Notes: a model not told the origin generated them from the sequence alone. Shown: positions 26,726-35,922, counted from the stretch's first letter. The stretch: 64,000 nt of DNA from Syntrophomonas sp. (GCA_016841875.1 JAENYG010000013.1:1-64000), one strand, 5' to 3'. Numbers and translations are program-made.

Positions 26726-27210
26726 AGTCCCCTTTAGAATAAAGGGGACTCAGGTTGTCGACAAAGTCGGCAAGATGCCAGGCCGATCACAGAAGCGAAG
26801 ATCAAGGCATGAGAAAAACCCTTACAGGACCACAGTTTATGCTCGCTGAGCTCGAAATAACAAAGAAGCCAGTGATTGAGGCGTACCTGAGTACGTTGAT
26901 TGAGCGGGTTTTTTAAAATAACGCAGATATTCGTTTTTGTCATCGGGCTGAGTCCCCTTTAAAATAAAGGGGACTCAGGTTGTCGACAAAGTCGGCAAGA
27001 TGCCAGGCCGATCACAGAAGCGAAGATCAAGGCATGAGAAAAACCCTTACAGGACCACAGTTTATGCTCGCTGAGCTCGAAATAACAAAGAAGCCAGTGA
27101 TTGAGGCGTACCTGAGTACGTTGATTGAGCGGGTTTTTTAAAATAACGCAGATATTCGTTTTTGTCATCGGGCTGAGTCCCCTTTAGAGTAAAGGGGACT
27201 TTTATTTTTA
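26726..27210 (+). repeat. Hairpin-bounded palindromic repeat, tandem copies C1 and C2
   Basis: The order is hairpin (26726-26750), element C1 (26751-26950), hairpin (26951-26975), element C2 (26976-27175), hairpin (27176-27200), then a T run. The period is 225 bp, and the two copies appear identical. The hairpins are built on AGTCCCCTTTA / TAAAGGGGACT and differ only in the loop. The element has TTGTCGACAA, a 5'-half block with ACAGG and GCTCG, the GTACNTGAGTAC core, and the terminal GTCATCGGGCTGA. Only the last hairpin has a T run, so it is the likely working terminator for ytxC. Confidence 0.9.
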
Positions 27211-27286
27211 CCTGATCAATATTAGCAGTTTGCGGTAATTGCGAAAGTTTGATATATTTTTCCTAATAGAAAAATAGGGGAATAAG

Positions 27287-27883
27287 ATGTACCAGCTAAT
27301 AGCTATTCCAATTATCAGTGCTTTTATCGGTTATATTACCAATGTAGTTGCTATTAAACTGCTTTTCTGGCCGCGAGAGCCTGTGAATTGCTTGTTATTT
27401 GAATTGTATGGACTGCTGCCCAAGCGGCGAATAGATATCGCCAGCAGCATTGGGGCCATTGTCGAAGAACAGCTTCTGTCATTGGAGGATATATTCGAGC
27501 AAATTGACACTCCCCAGATACGTGAAACCCTGGTGAACAGGATAATGGAAATCATCAGGGCTCGTGTATCCAGTGCCGTGCCCGGTTTTGTTCCGGGTAA
27601 AATAACCCATCTGGTTGGGAGTAGTGTGGATCGAGTACTGCGTCAGGAAGCTGAAGAGATAATAAAACAGGTGATCAGAGCGAGTCAGGTTCATTTAAGT
27701 GAGGAAATCCATATCAAGAAGATGGTGGAGGATAAAATTAATGAACTTGATATACAGCAGTTGGAAGACATGGTAAGGAAGGTTTCATCGACAGAGCTTA
27801 AATTTATTGAGATACTAGGAGGAGTTCTGGGATTCCTGATAGGAATTATACAGATCGGTATACTGCTAATATTTCCGCTGTAA
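27287..27883 (+). CDS. DUF445-family membrane protein
   Basis: This 198-aa protein has the DUF445 layout: N-terminal membrane segment with GYITNVVAIKLLFWPREP, then LLPKRRIDIASSIGAIVEEQLLSLEDI, a helical middle and one C-terminal membrane helix (175-195). The family's function is unknown; some members sit near sporulation genes. It lies between ytxC and thrS, with thrS 31 bp downstream. Confidence 0.8.
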   Translation: MYQLIAIPIISAFIGYITNVVAIKLLFWPREPVNCLLFELYGLLPKRRIDIASSIGAIVEEQLLSLEDIFEQIDTPQIRETLVNRIMEIIRARVSSAVPGFVPGKITHLVGSSVDRVLRQEAEEIIKQVIRASQVHLSEEIHIKKMVEDKINELDIQQLEDMVRKVSSTELKFIEILGGVLGFLIGIIQIGILLIFPL

Positions 27884-27914
27884 GTAAAAAGCATAGATTC
27901 AGGAGGTAATAACA

Positions 27915-29825
27915 ATGGTGGCAATTAAATTGAAGGATGGCGGCCAGCGAGAATACCCGGAGGGTATCAGCCTGTTGCAGGTTGCCGAGGACATAAGTAA
28001 TAAGCTGGCTAAAAATACTGTTGTGGCCAGATTTAACGGGCAGTTAAGAGATCTGCATACAGAAGTCACCGAAGATGGGACGCTGGAACTCTTAGACTTT
28101 GATAACCCGGAAGCCAGGGTGGTTTACAGGCATTCTTCATCTCATGTTATGGCTCAGGCTGTTCAGAGACTCTGGCCAGGTACTCAGTTGGCTATAGGTC
28201 CGGCGATTGATAAAGGTTTTTACTATGATTTTGAAAGCCCTCATACTTTTACTCCGGATGATTTTAAAGCCATAGAGGAAGAAATGCTCAAAATAATAAA
28301 GGCAGATTACCCGATCATAAAAAAAGAGCTGTCTCGGGAGGATGCACTTAGTTTTTTCCGGGACAGGAAAGAACAATATAAAGTTGAACTTATTGAAGAC
28401 CTGCCCGTAGATGCGGTAATAAGCACTTACCAACAGGGAGAATTTATTGATCTCTGTGCTGGCCCCCACCTTCCATCTACCGGGAGATTGAAAGCGGTTA
28501 AACTTATGAGCCTGGCGGGTGCATATTGGCGCGGCAGTGAAGCCAATCAGATGCTGCAGAGGATATATGCCACATCCTTTCCTAAAAAGAGCCTGTTAGA
28601 TGATTATCTGCATAAATTAGAAGAGGCCAAAAGGCGTGATCATCGTCGACTGGGAAGAGAACTGGGTCTTTTTGTAGTTCTTGATGAAGGTCCAGGCTTT
28701 CCCTTTTTCATGCCCAAAGGGATGATTTTAAGAAATGAACTGGAAAAATTCTGGCGGGAAGAGCATGCCCGGGCGGGATATCATGAAATAAGAACTCCAA
28801 TTATACTGAACCGGGAAATGTGGGAGCAGTCCGGACACTGGGATCATTATAAAGAGAATATGTATTTTACAGTGATTGATGAGACTGATTATGCTATAAA
28901 GCCGATGAATTGTCCTGGGGGTATGCTAGCATATAAACAGACTATTCACAGCTACCGGGATCTGCCCCTGAGAATGGGAGAGATGGGTTTGGTACACAGG
29001 CATGAAATGTCTGGAGTGCTGCACGGACTAATGCGGGTAAGGGCCTTTACCCAGGATGATGCCCATATTTTTATGCTGCCCGACCAGATTATTGATGAAA
29101 TAAAAGGGGTTATCGAACTGGTGGACCGCTTCTATACCCTGTTTGGTTTTCCTTATCATGTTGAAGTCTCAACCAAACCTGAAAAAGCTATGGGTTCCGA
29201 TGAGATGTGGGATATTGCTACTGAGGCCTTAAAACAGGCCCTGGATGAAAAAGGTATGAAATACCGGATAAATGAGGGAGACGGCGCATTTTACGGTCCT
29301 AAGATAGATTTTCATCTTCAGGATTCACTGGATCGAACCTGGCAGTGCGGGACTATTCAACTTGATTTCCAGATGCCGGAGAAGTTCGACCTCACTTATG
29401 TAGGTGAAGACGGAGAGAAACACCGGCCGGCTATGATACATCGGGTTATTTATGGGAGTATCGAGCGTTTTATAGGTATACTCACTGAACATTTTGCAGG
29501 AGCTTTTCCCAGCTGGTTAGCACCGGTACAGGTAAGGGTGTTGCCTATTACTGATCGCAGCCATGAATATGCCCGGCAGGTAGTTGAAGAGCTGAAGGCT
29601 GAAGGCATCAGAGCAGAGGCAGATCTGCGCAGTGAAAAAACTGGTTACAAGATTCGGGAAGGCCAGATGCAGAAGATTCCTTACCTGCTTATCGTTGGGG
29701 ATAAAGAAGTTGAAGCCGGCACTGTATCAGTCAGACATCGCCGGGAAGGTGATCTGGGACCTGCAGCTCTTAAGGATTTTAAGATTCTGCTGCGCTCAGA
29801 AATAGAAGAAAAGCTTAATAGATAA
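27915..29825 (+). CDS. thrS: Threonyl-tRNA synthetase
   Basis: This 636-aa enzyme has full length with TGS domain (1-60), SAD editing domain with HSSSHVMAQA, class-II catalytic core with zinc ligands in MNCPGG and RHEMSGVLHGLMRVR, motif 3 with IHRVIYGSIERFIG, and the C-terminal anticodon-binding domain. It charges tRNA-Thr. AGGAGGTAATAAC precedes the ATG. Only 31 bp separate it from the DUF445 gene, so no T-box leader is present here, unlike in pheS. It is followed by an L20-type leader and infC. Confidence 0.97.
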   Translation: MVAIKLKDGGQREYPEGISLLQVAEDISNKLAKNTVVARFNGQLRDLHTEVTEDGTLELLDFDNPEARVVYRHSSSHVMAQAVQRLWPGTQLAIGPAIDKGFYYDFESPHTFTPDDFKAIEEEMLKIIKADYPIIKKELSREDALSFFRDRKEQYKVELIEDLPVDAVISTYQQGEFIDLCAGPHLPSTGRLKAVKLMSLAGAYWRGSEANQMLQRIYATSFPKKSLLDDYLHKLEEAKRRDHRRLGRELGLFVVLDEGPGFPFFMPKGMILRNELEKFWREEHARAGYHEIRTPIILNREMWEQSGHWDHYKENMYFTVIDETDYAIKPMNCPGGMLAYKQTIHSYRDLPLRMGEMGLVHRHEMSGVLHGLMRVRAFTQDDAHIFMLPDQIIDEIKGVIELVDRFYTLFGFPYHVEVSTKPEKAMGSDEMWDIATEALKQALDEKGMKYRINEGDGAFYGPKIDFHLQDSLDRTWQCGTIQLDFQMPEKFDLTYVGEDGEKHRPAMIHRVIYGSIERFIGILTEHFAGAFPSWLAPVQVRVLPITDRSHEYARQVVEELKAEGIRAEADLRSEKTGYKIREGQMQKIPYLLIVGDKEVEAGTVSVRHRREGDLGPAALKDFKILLRSEIEEKLNR

Positions 29826-29849
29826 CATTGCATCTAAAAACAATATATG

Positions 29850-30010
29850 CTATACTCCAATGTGTACTAAGCAGGAGCTTGGCTTCTCACCTTACAACGT
29901 TAGTTAGTAAGGTATTGATTTAACTAAACTAGAGTTCAATAGCGGGTAGTATCTCATTCTGGCTAGTTGTTAAATGATTAAAGAAGCGGGCTTTTGTAGC
30001 CCGCTTTTTA
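29850..30010 (+). promoter_or_regulatory. L20-type leader and attenuator of infC-rpmI-rplT
   Basis: The 210-bp gap before infC has GC-poor structured sequence with CTTACAACG / GTAAGG and TAGCGGGTAG segments like those of the Firmicute L20 leader, in which ribosomal protein L20 controls a terminator. The terminator AAGCGGGCT (29984-29992) / AGCCCGCTT (29998-30006) with T run is clear. Assignment to the L20 class is from context and partial pattern. Confidence 0.65.
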
Positions 30011-30034
30011 TATTTTTCGGGAGGTGAACTTCTT

Positions 30035-30583
30035 ATCAGCAAGGATTGGAGAGTTAACGAGGAAATTCGAGTAAGAGAAGTCCGGCTTATCAGCGAAACA
30101 GGCGAGCAGCTGGGGATTGTTCCTGTTCGAGAAGCTGTGGAAATGGCTGAACAAAAGCAGCTTGACCTGGTAGAAATAGCTCCTTCTGCTAAACCACCGG
30201 TCTGTCGTTTGATGGATTATGGTAAATTCAAATTTGAGCAGAGCAAAAGGGAAAAGGAATCCCGCAAAAAGCAGAAAATTGTTTCGGTCAAAGAAGTGAA
30301 AATGCGGCCTAATATCGAGGACCATGATTTCCAGGTTAAAGCCAAGAACGCCAGGAAATTTTTGGCTTCCGGCGATAAGGTGAAAGTTACTATTATGTTC
30401 CGGGGTCGCCAGATTACTCACCCTGAATTGGGTGAACGCTTATGTATAAAACTAGCCGAGCAGTTATCAGATATTTCCTCGGTAGAAAAACTTCCAAAAA
30501 TTGAGGGAAGAAATATGGTTTCAATACTGGTACCTAAACTAGAACCCGAGAAAAGCAAGAAGGAGGAAGAAACTGATGCCTAA
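30035..30583 (+). CDS. infC: Translation initiation factor IF-3
   Basis: The conserved IF-3 N-terminus ([18 protein letters not shown]) can only be read by starting at ATC 30035, an unusual start codon that is known for infC (ATT or ATC) and used for self-control. GGGAGGTG lies 9 bases upstream. The 182-aa protein has the N-domain, the linker [11 protein letters not shown] and the C-domain [17 protein letters not shown] shorter frame from ATG 30137 would lose the N-terminal domain. It overlaps rpmI by 8 bases. Confidence 0.93.
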   Translation: MSKDWRVNEEIRVREVRLISETGEQLGIVPVREAVEMAEQKQLDLVEIAPSAKPPVCRLMDYGKFKFEQSKREKESRKKQKIVSVKEVKMRPNIEDHDFQVKAKNARKFLASGDKVKVTIMFRGRQITHPELGERLCIKLAEQLSDISSVEKLPKIEGRNMVSILVPKLEPEKSKKEEETDA

Positions 30584-30767
30584 GATGAAAACCCACCGCG
30601 GGGCTGCCAAAAGATTTAAGAAAACTGCCAGCGGTAAGATAAAGAGAGCAAAAGCTTATGCCAGCCATCTTTTGGGAGGGAAGAGTCCCAAGAGAAAGAG
30701 AAAGCTGCGCAAGTCCGGCCTGGTAAGTGAGCAGGAAAACAAACGTATTTCCAATCTTATTCAGTAA
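30576..30767 (+). CDS. rpmI: Ribosomal protein L35
   Basis: This 63-aa protein begins [15 protein letters not shown] and has the basic [24 protein letters not shown] body of L35. It overlaps the end of infC and precedes rplT by 23 bp. Confidence 0.97.
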   Translation: MPKMKTHRGAAKRFKKTASGKIKRAKAYASHLLGGKSPKRKRKLRKSGLVSEQENKRISNLIQ

Positions 30768-30790
30768 AATATTAGTGGGAGGTAGTTACG

Positions 30791-31150
30791 ATGCCAAGGG
30801 TAAAACGCGGCGTGACTTCACATAGAAGACACAAAAAGATATTAAAAATGGCCAAAGGTTACCGCGGAGCCAAATCCAAGCTCTACCGGGTAGCCAATCA
30901 GCAGGTTATGAAATCCGGTCAATATGCGTATATTCACCGGAAGTTAAAAAAACGGGACTTTCGCAAACTATGGATAGCCCGGATAAATGCAGCTGCCAGG
31001 GATAACGGTACCACTTACAGCAGAATGGTACACGGCCTGAAAGTAGCCGGGGTAGACATTAACCGGAAGATGCTAGCGGAGCTTGCTATAAGCGACCCGC
31101 AGGGCTTTACCAAACTTGCTGAACTAGCTAAAAGTACTGTGAACAATTGA
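30791..31150 (+). CDS. rplT: Ribosomal protein L20
   Basis: This 119-aa protein has the L20 pattern [19 protein letters not shown], then [19 protein letters not shown] and [18 protein letters not shown]. It binds 23S rRNA and likely represses its own operon through the leader at 29850. A terminator follows at 31158. Confidence 0.97.
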   Translation: MPRVKRGVTSHRRHKKILKMAKGYRGAKSKLYRVANQQVMKSGQYAYIHRKLKKRDFRKLWIARINAAARDNGTTYSRMVHGLKVAGVDINRKMLAELAISDPQGFTKLAELAKSTVNN

Positions 31151-31157
31151 TTTTAAG

Positions 31158-31190
31158 AAAAAGTATGGTAATAAACAGCCATACTTTTTT
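31158..31190 (+). terminator. Terminator of infC operon
   Basis: AAAAAGTATGG (31158-31168) pairs with CCATACTTTTT (31179-31189) in a stem with a run of T. It follows the rplT stop by 8 bases. Confidence 0.8.
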
Positions 31191-31214
31191 ATTATTGGAT
31201 TTCGCCATTGACAT

Positions 31215-31415
31215 GATTGTAACGGCTGCGGCTTGGCGAGCGTCAAGTCTTGTCCCGCCGTCACCCTCCGGGCACAACCCCGTAACGGGACAACTGATGT
31301 GCAATCACTTCGTTTATGCACGGTTAAGGTTGCTGATACTCCCGTTGGTCGTAATTAATGACGCACCCTTCGGGCACAACTGATACTCCCGTTGGTCGTA
31401 ATTAATGACGCAGGC
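31215..31415. repeat. GC-richer intergenic block with direct repeat
   Basis: A 33-bp sequence starting CTGATACTCCCGTTGG occurs at 31333-31365 and again at 31380-31412, a 47-bp period. Each is preceded by a CACCC-TCCGGGCACAA-like motif, and a third weaker motif lies near 31258. The block also has the inverted pair TGTCCCG / CGGGACA (about 31253-31290). It codes for nothing convincing and its base content differs from its surroundings. No gene lies in 31151-31572. Confidence 0.55.
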
Positions 31416-31572
31416 GGTCTTAGTATAGTAAATGGAGGAACATTGTCACATATGTGATGCTTGCTATTCCAGATATGTGCGCCCGGTAAATCCTTTCTTG
31501 CTCATACAAAACACAATACTCGCTCTGGGGCAACTGCGAAAGTTGTATTATTAATAAAAGGTGACAAGAATT

Positions 31573-32370
31573 ATGAAGGAAATCAAGTCCAGGGATAATC
31601 AGAAAATAAGGGATGCTGCCCGTTTAAAGGAACCAAAGTATCGGCACCGGGAGCAGATGTTTCTAATTGAGGGTAGAAATATGTTTTGCGAAGCCATAAA
31701 GGGAGAACAGGAACTGCATAGAATTTTTGTGGAGAGGGAAGAGGCAGAGCAATATCTGGATGAGTTTAGGAAGACTCGGGATGTGGAATGGATAAAAATT
31801 GATCATACTTTAATGAAATATATATGTGATACCCAAACTCCTCAGGGAATTGTGGCAGTAGCTAGAATCCCGCCAGGTAATCTACATACCACGGTACAGA
31901 AATCGGGTTTCCTGCTGTTTCTAGACCGTATTGCAGATCCTGGTAATATGGGTACCATTCTTCGTACTGCCTGGGCATTTGGGGTGCAGGGGGTAATACT
32001 TAACAATGGGTGTGTTGACCCGTTTAACCCCAAAGTAGTAAGAGCCAGTATGGGAGCTATATTCCATGTTCCGGTGTTTAATGAGATATCGGTAGAAGAA
32101 TTAGTCAGGATCAAAGCAGAGGGTTACCGTATCCTGGCCAGCTCTCTGAATACCGACCTTAGTATAGATCGGGTTGATTTTACTGGTCGAGTTATAATAA
32201 TTATTGGCAGTGAAGCCCGGGGGGTCAGCGCCAAAATATTAAGTGTTTGCGATCAATCTTTTAAAATTCCAATAATTACTCCAGTTGATTCTTTAAATGC
32301 GGGTGTAGCCTGTGGTATAATAGTTTATGAAGCAGGGAAGCAAAGAGGAAGCGATTCTGGCTGTTCGTAG
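31573..32370 (+). CDS. TrmH/SpoU-family RNA methyltransferase
   Basis: This 265-aa protein has an N-terminal substrate-binding part (RDNQKIRDAARLKEPKYR, FLIEGRNMFCEAI) and a SPOUT domain with motif 1 RIADPGNMGTILRTA, motif 2 IIIGSEARGVS and motif 3 DSLNAGVACGI. It methylates the ribose 2'-O of a tRNA or rRNA base using SAM. In Firmicutes this gene (ysgA-like) often precedes pheST, as here. ATG 31573 has AAAAGGTGA 8 bases upstream; the GTG at 31561 is less well placed. Confidence 0.88.
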   Translation: MKEIKSRDNQKIRDAARLKEPKYRHREQMFLIEGRNMFCEAIKGEQELHRIFVEREEAEQYLDEFRKTRDVEWIKIDHTLMKYICDTQTPQGIVAVARIPPGNLHTTVQKSGFLLFLDRIADPGNMGTILRTAWAFGVQGVILNNGCVDPFNPKVVRASMGAIFHVPVFNEISVEELVRIKAEGYRILASSLNTDLSIDRVDFTGRVIIIIGSEARGVSAKILSVCDQSFKIPIITPVDSLNAGVACGIIVYEAGKQRGSDSGCS

Positions 32371-32433
32371 TACTGTTCTATGGGGGAAGAAAATGCGAAG
32401 CGGGCCTGTATTTGAAGAGCGGAGGGTGAACCC

Positions 32434-32529
32434 ATGATGATAGCTCAAGCTGATGTATACTGGCAGCTATTCGAAACATCTGGATGCATCGCCTATTATC
32501 TATTGTACAAAATGCTTATTACCCAGTAA
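32434..32529 (+). CDS. YqzL-like small protein (31 aa)
   Basis: The peptide (DVYWQLFETSGCIAYYLLYK core) follows the YqzL family pattern of a Trp-Phe-containing start and a YLLYK end. ATG ATG lies 4 bases after GGAGGGTGA. In Bacillus YqzL is next to recO/era, not pheS, so the position here is unusual. The assignment is by pattern memory for a very short protein. Confidence 0.6.
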   Translation: MMIAQADVYWQLFETSGCIAYYLLYKMLITQ

Positions 32530-32544
32530 GCGTATAAATTATTA

Positions 32545-32790
32545 ATGCGATGAACAGGACAAGTAAGCTGTAATTTATCTCTTCAGGGAGGCTGTATCAG
32601 CGACTGAAAGTACAGCCAGGGAGAATGCAGGGGAATTCACCTGGGAGCAGTGGACTGAAATAGCAGTAGGTCTTACCGGTTGCCGCCGTTAGAGGTAATA
32701 AGTGAATCAGGTGGATTATACTTGATTAATTTGGGTGGTACCGCGGAACATAGCTTTCGTCCCTTGAGGGGACAAAAGCCTTTTTTATTT
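32545..32790 (+). promoter_or_regulatory. T-box leader for pheST (Phe specifier)
   Basis: The T-box motif GGGTGGTACCGCGG is at 32733-32746. Upstream sequence has a Stem I-like region with AAGTAA (32561-32566), and a specifier TTC in GGAATTCACC (32636-32638), which would pair with tRNA-Phe. The terminator is GCTTTCGTCCC / GGGGACAAAAGC followed by CTTTTTT at 32752-32787. Uncharged tRNA-Phe should favour the antiterminator and turn on pheST. Confidence 0.88.
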
Positions 32791-32815
32791 TCTGCCAGGA
32801 AGGATGTTAAAACCT

Positions 32816-33838
32816 ATGTTGACAAAATTAAACGAAATCAAGGTCCGTGCTGAAGAACTGCTGCAGGAAGCAGTAAGTATCGAAAAGTTGAATGATCTCA
32901 GGGTAAAGACCCTGGGTAGAAAAGGAGAGATTACTCTCCTGCTGAGAAGTCTGAAGGACTTAAGCCCGGAAGAGAAGGCAGAGATGGGCATGGCTGCTAA
33001 TAATTTTAAAATGCAGATGGAAGAGATGATTAATAAGAAAACGGAAGAGTTGAAGCAGCAGGAAATCGAGAAGCGTCTGATTGCAGAGAAAATAGATGTT
33101 TCACTTCCAGGGCTGCCTTTAATGAGAGGGAGTAAGCATCCTCTTACCCGGGTTTATGAAGAAATACGAGATATTTTCGTGGGAATGGGATTTAATGTTG
33201 CGGAAGGGCCGGAAATTGAATTGGATTATTACAATTTCGAAGCCTTAAATGTGCCCAGGGACCATCCAGCCCGGGATATGCAGGACACTTTTTACATAAA
33301 TGAGGACATAGTATTGAGGACTCATACTTCACCAGTACAGGTTCGTACCATGGAAAAGCTGGCCCCGCAAGTGCCGGTCAGGATTATCGTACCAGGTAAG
33401 GTATATCGCAAAGATGATGATGCAACCCATTCACCTATGTTCCAGCAGGTGGAGGGACTGGTTCTGGATAGCAGAATTACTCTGGCAGATCTTAAAGGGA
33501 CTTTGATGCATTTTGCCCGGGAGATATTCGATACCGATTTAAGGGTGCGTTTTAGACCCAGCTATTTCCCATTTACTGAACCCAGTGCGGAGATGGATAT
33601 ATCCTGTGTTATTTGTAAAGGTGCAGGATGCAGGGTGTGTTCGCATACCGGATGGTTGGAGATACTAGGTGCCGGGATGGTTAATCCGCGAGTGCTGGAA
33701 TATGGTGGTTATGATCCGGAAAAGGTAACCGGGTTTGCATTCGGAATGGGTATTGAAAGAATAGCCATGCTAAAATATGGGATCAACGATCTACGCCTGT
33801 TTTTTGACAATGACAGGAGATTCTTAAAGCAGTTTTAG
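32816..33838 (+). CDS. pheS: Phenylalanyl-tRNA synthetase alpha subunit
   Basis: This 340-aa protein has the coiled-coil N-terminus ([15 protein letters not shown]) and the class-II core: motif 1 [18 protein letters not shown], motif 2 [16 protein letters not shown] and motif 3 [11 protein letters not shown]. It pairs with PheT to charge tRNA-Phe. ATG 32816 is 12 bases after AGGAAGG; the in-frame ATG 32804 touches that box, so the longer start is less likely. pheT follows 11 bp later. Confidence 0.95.
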   Translation: MLTKLNEIKVRAEELLQEAVSIEKLNDLRVKTLGRKGEITLLLRSLKDLSPEEKAEMGMAANNFKMQMEEMINKKTEELKQQEIEKRLIAEKIDVSLPGLPLMRGSKHPLTRVYEEIRDIFVGMGFNVAEGPEIELDYYNFEALNVPRDHPARDMQDTFYINEDIVLRTHTSPVQVRTMEKLAPQVPVRIIVPGKVYRKDDDATHSPMFQQVEGLVLDSRITLADLKGTLMHFAREIFDTDLRVRFRPSYFPFTEPSAEMDISCVICKGAGCRVCSHTGWLEILGAGMVNPRVLEYGGYDPEKVTGFAFGMGIERIAMLKYGINDLRLFFDNDRRFLKQF

Positions 33839-33849
33839 GAGGTAAGGGT

Positions 33850-35901
33850 ATGGGAGTTTCAATAAATTGGTTAAAAGAATATGTAGACATAGATTGGAAC
33901 GCGGAAGAATTAGCCCACCGGCTGACCATGGCCGGAATAGCCATAGAGGGTGTGGAAGAAGCAGGCTCGGATGTGATTATGGAGCTTGATTTGACTCCTA
34001 ACCGGGGGGATTGTCTGGGCCTGATAAATCTGGCTCGTGAGGTATCAGCCTTAAACGGCCGGCCATTAAGAATACCACAGTTAAAAATTATAGAAAATCG
34101 AGAGAATATCAATGATTATATAAAGATAGAAATAGATGCCCCTGATTTGTGTCCCCGATACGCAGCCAGGGTAGTCAAGAATGTGGAAGTTAAACCCTCA
34201 CCCGAGTGGATGCAGAACGTTCTGCTCAGATCAGGCATCCGACCTATCAGTAATATAGTGGATGTCACCAACTATGTGATGCTGGAAACCAATCAGCCCT
34301 TGCATGCTTTTGATTATAATCTGCTGGGTAAGGAGAAAAAGATAGTCGTGCGCAAAGCTGAATACCAGGAAAATTTCATTACCCTGGATGAGGTAGAAAG
34401 GGAACTGGACCTGGATAGTCTGGTGATTACGGATGGAATCAGGTCGGTAGCCCTGGCGGGAGTAATGGGCGGATTAAATACCGAAATAAATGACGATACC
34501 AGAGATGTTTTGATTGAGTCAGCCAATTTTCTGAACACCAACATCAGGAGAACTTCGAAAAAACAGGGCTTAAGAAGTGATTCGTCAGTTCGCTTTGAAA
34601 AAGGCGTTGACCCTAATGGAGTCATATATGCGGTCAATCGAGCTGCTCAGCTTATACAGGAACTAGCTGGTGCCGAAGTAGTTAAAGGGATTTATGATGT
34701 ATACCCGGGGCAAAAAGATCCCTTGATTATCAATCTGCGTCCGGATCGGGTGAATTTCCTGTTGGGTACAGAACTTAGCTTCAGTGAGATTAAGGGTTAC
34801 CTGGAAAAATTAAAGTTCAATATCAAGGATAAAAAAGGCTATCTGGCAGTAGAAATACCTACTTACAGGCCAGATATCTCCATGGAAGTAGACCTGATTG
34901 AGGAAGTGGCCCGCCTGTATGGTTACAATAATGTTCCGGATACTCTTCCCCTGGGCATTAATCGTGGAGGGCTAACTGATTATCAGCGTTTCCGGGATCG
35001 AGTTAAGGAAGTGATGGCGGCATATTTTTATGAGGTTATAAACTATAGTTTTATAAGTCCGCAGCTTTTTGATCGCATTCTGCTTCCTGCCGATAGCTTA
35101 CTCAGAAATGTTGTTAAAATAGCCAACCCGCTGTCGGAGGAACAAAGTGTGATGCGAACTCTACTGCTTCCCGGGCTGCTGGAAAACGTAAGTGGAAATT
35201 TAGCCCGTCGCAATCAAAACCTTAACTTCTTTGAGATGGGGGCAGTCTATTATCAATCAGATGACCGACTGCCAGATGAAAAGCTTAAACTAGGTGCTGT
35301 TGTGGCTGGCAGGGTTGATTTAAACTGGTTAAAGAACCAGGTTTCCATGGACTTTTATTATCTGAAAGGTATAGTTGAAATCCTCTTCCGGGAACTGGGA
35401 ATCAGGGATTTTACTTTTGAAGAATATGAAGGGCCAGGTTATCATCCGGGTCGAACCGCGCGCATAATCTGCCAGGGTCAGCAAATTGGAATTATTGGGG
35501 AAGTGCATCCCCTGGTTCTAGAAAACTTTGATATAAGTGATAAAGCATGCGCTTTTGAATTAGATGTTAAAACCATGTTCGAAATAAAAGGACAGAAAAT
35601 CATGATGGAACAAATCGCCAGATATCCCGCGGTAGAGAGAGACATCGCTGTCCTTCTTGGTCAAGACGCAAAAGCTTCCGAAGCTATAGCGGTAATCAAA
35701 GCATCTGAACCCGAACTCTTACAGGATGTGATAGTATTTGACATTTATACTGGTGAGCAGGTACCTGAGGGCTATAAGAGTGCAGCATTCAGGCTTACAT
35801 TCCAATCTATGGAGCGCACCCTTAAAGAGGCAGAGATCAACAGCCGGGTGGATGCGATTTTATCTGATTTACAGAAGCATATACAGGCCAGATTGAGATA
35901 A
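33850..35901 (+). CDS. pheT: Phenylalanyl-tRNA synthetase beta subunit, short form
   Basis: This 683-aa protein lacks the roughly 110-aa N-terminal EMAP/OB tRNA-binding domain usual in bacterial PheT (about 800 aa): the sequence runs from GIAIEGVEEAGSD straight into VIMELDLTPNRGDCLG. The B3/B4 editing domain (QPLHAFDYNLL, GVMGGLNTEI), B5 domain, catalytic-like core and the C-terminal ferredoxin-fold anticodon-binding domain (ARYPAVERDIAVLL, YKSAAFRLTFQSMERTL) are all present. No frameshift is visible. A short form is likely natural to this lineage, but this needs comparison. Confidence 0.94.
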   Translation: MGVSINWLKEYVDIDWNAEELAHRLTMAGIAIEGVEEAGSDVIMELDLTPNRGDCLGLINLAREVSALNGRPLRIPQLKIIENRENINDYIKIEIDAPDLCPRYAARVVKNVEVKPSPEWMQNVLLRSGIRPISNIVDVTNYVMLETNQPLHAFDYNLLGKEKKIVVRKAEYQENFITLDEVERELDLDSLVITDGIRSVALAGVMGGLNTEINDDTRDVLIESANFLNTNIRRTSKKQGLRSDSSVRFEKGVDPNGVIYAVNRAAQLIQELAGAEVVKGIYDVYPGQKDPLIINLRPDRVNFLLGTELSFSEIKGYLEKLKFNIKDKKGYLAVEIPTYRPDISMEVDLIEEVARLYGYNNVPDTLPLGINRGGLTDYQRFRDRVKEVMAAYFYEVINYSFISPQLFDRILLPADSLLRNVVKIANPLSEEQSVMRTLLLPGLLENVSGNLARRNQNLNFFEMGAVYYQSDDRLPDEKLKLGAVVAGRVDLNWLKNQVSMDFYYLKGIVEILFRELGIRDFTFEEYEGPGYHPGRTARIICQGQQIGIIGEVHPLVLENFDISDKACAFELDVKTMFEIKGQKIMMEQIARYPAVERDIAVLLGQDAKASEAIAVIKASEPELLQDVIVFDIYTGEQVPEGYKSAAFRLTFQSMERTLKEAEINSRVDAILSDLQKHIQARLR

Positions 35902-35922
35902 AATATTCCAGTTAAAGAACCA

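Noticed and set aside
26734-27168. Two identical 69-codon minus-strand frames in the tandem repeat
   Set aside because: They lie wholly in palindromic repeat elements, have no ribosome site and their identity comes from the DNA repeat, not from protein selection.
26726-27210. CRISPR array
   Set aside because: The 225-bp period with 200-bp palindromic units and 25-bp hairpins does not have the short repeat and unique spacer pattern; no cas gene is present.
27884-27914. T-box leader for thrS
   Set aside because: Only 31 bases separate DUF445 and thrS, so there is no room; no GGGTGG motif upstream.
31333-31412. CRISPR or attachment site at the 33-bp direct repeat
   Set aside because: Only two copies with a 14-bp gap, no cas or integrase gene and no tRNA at the site.
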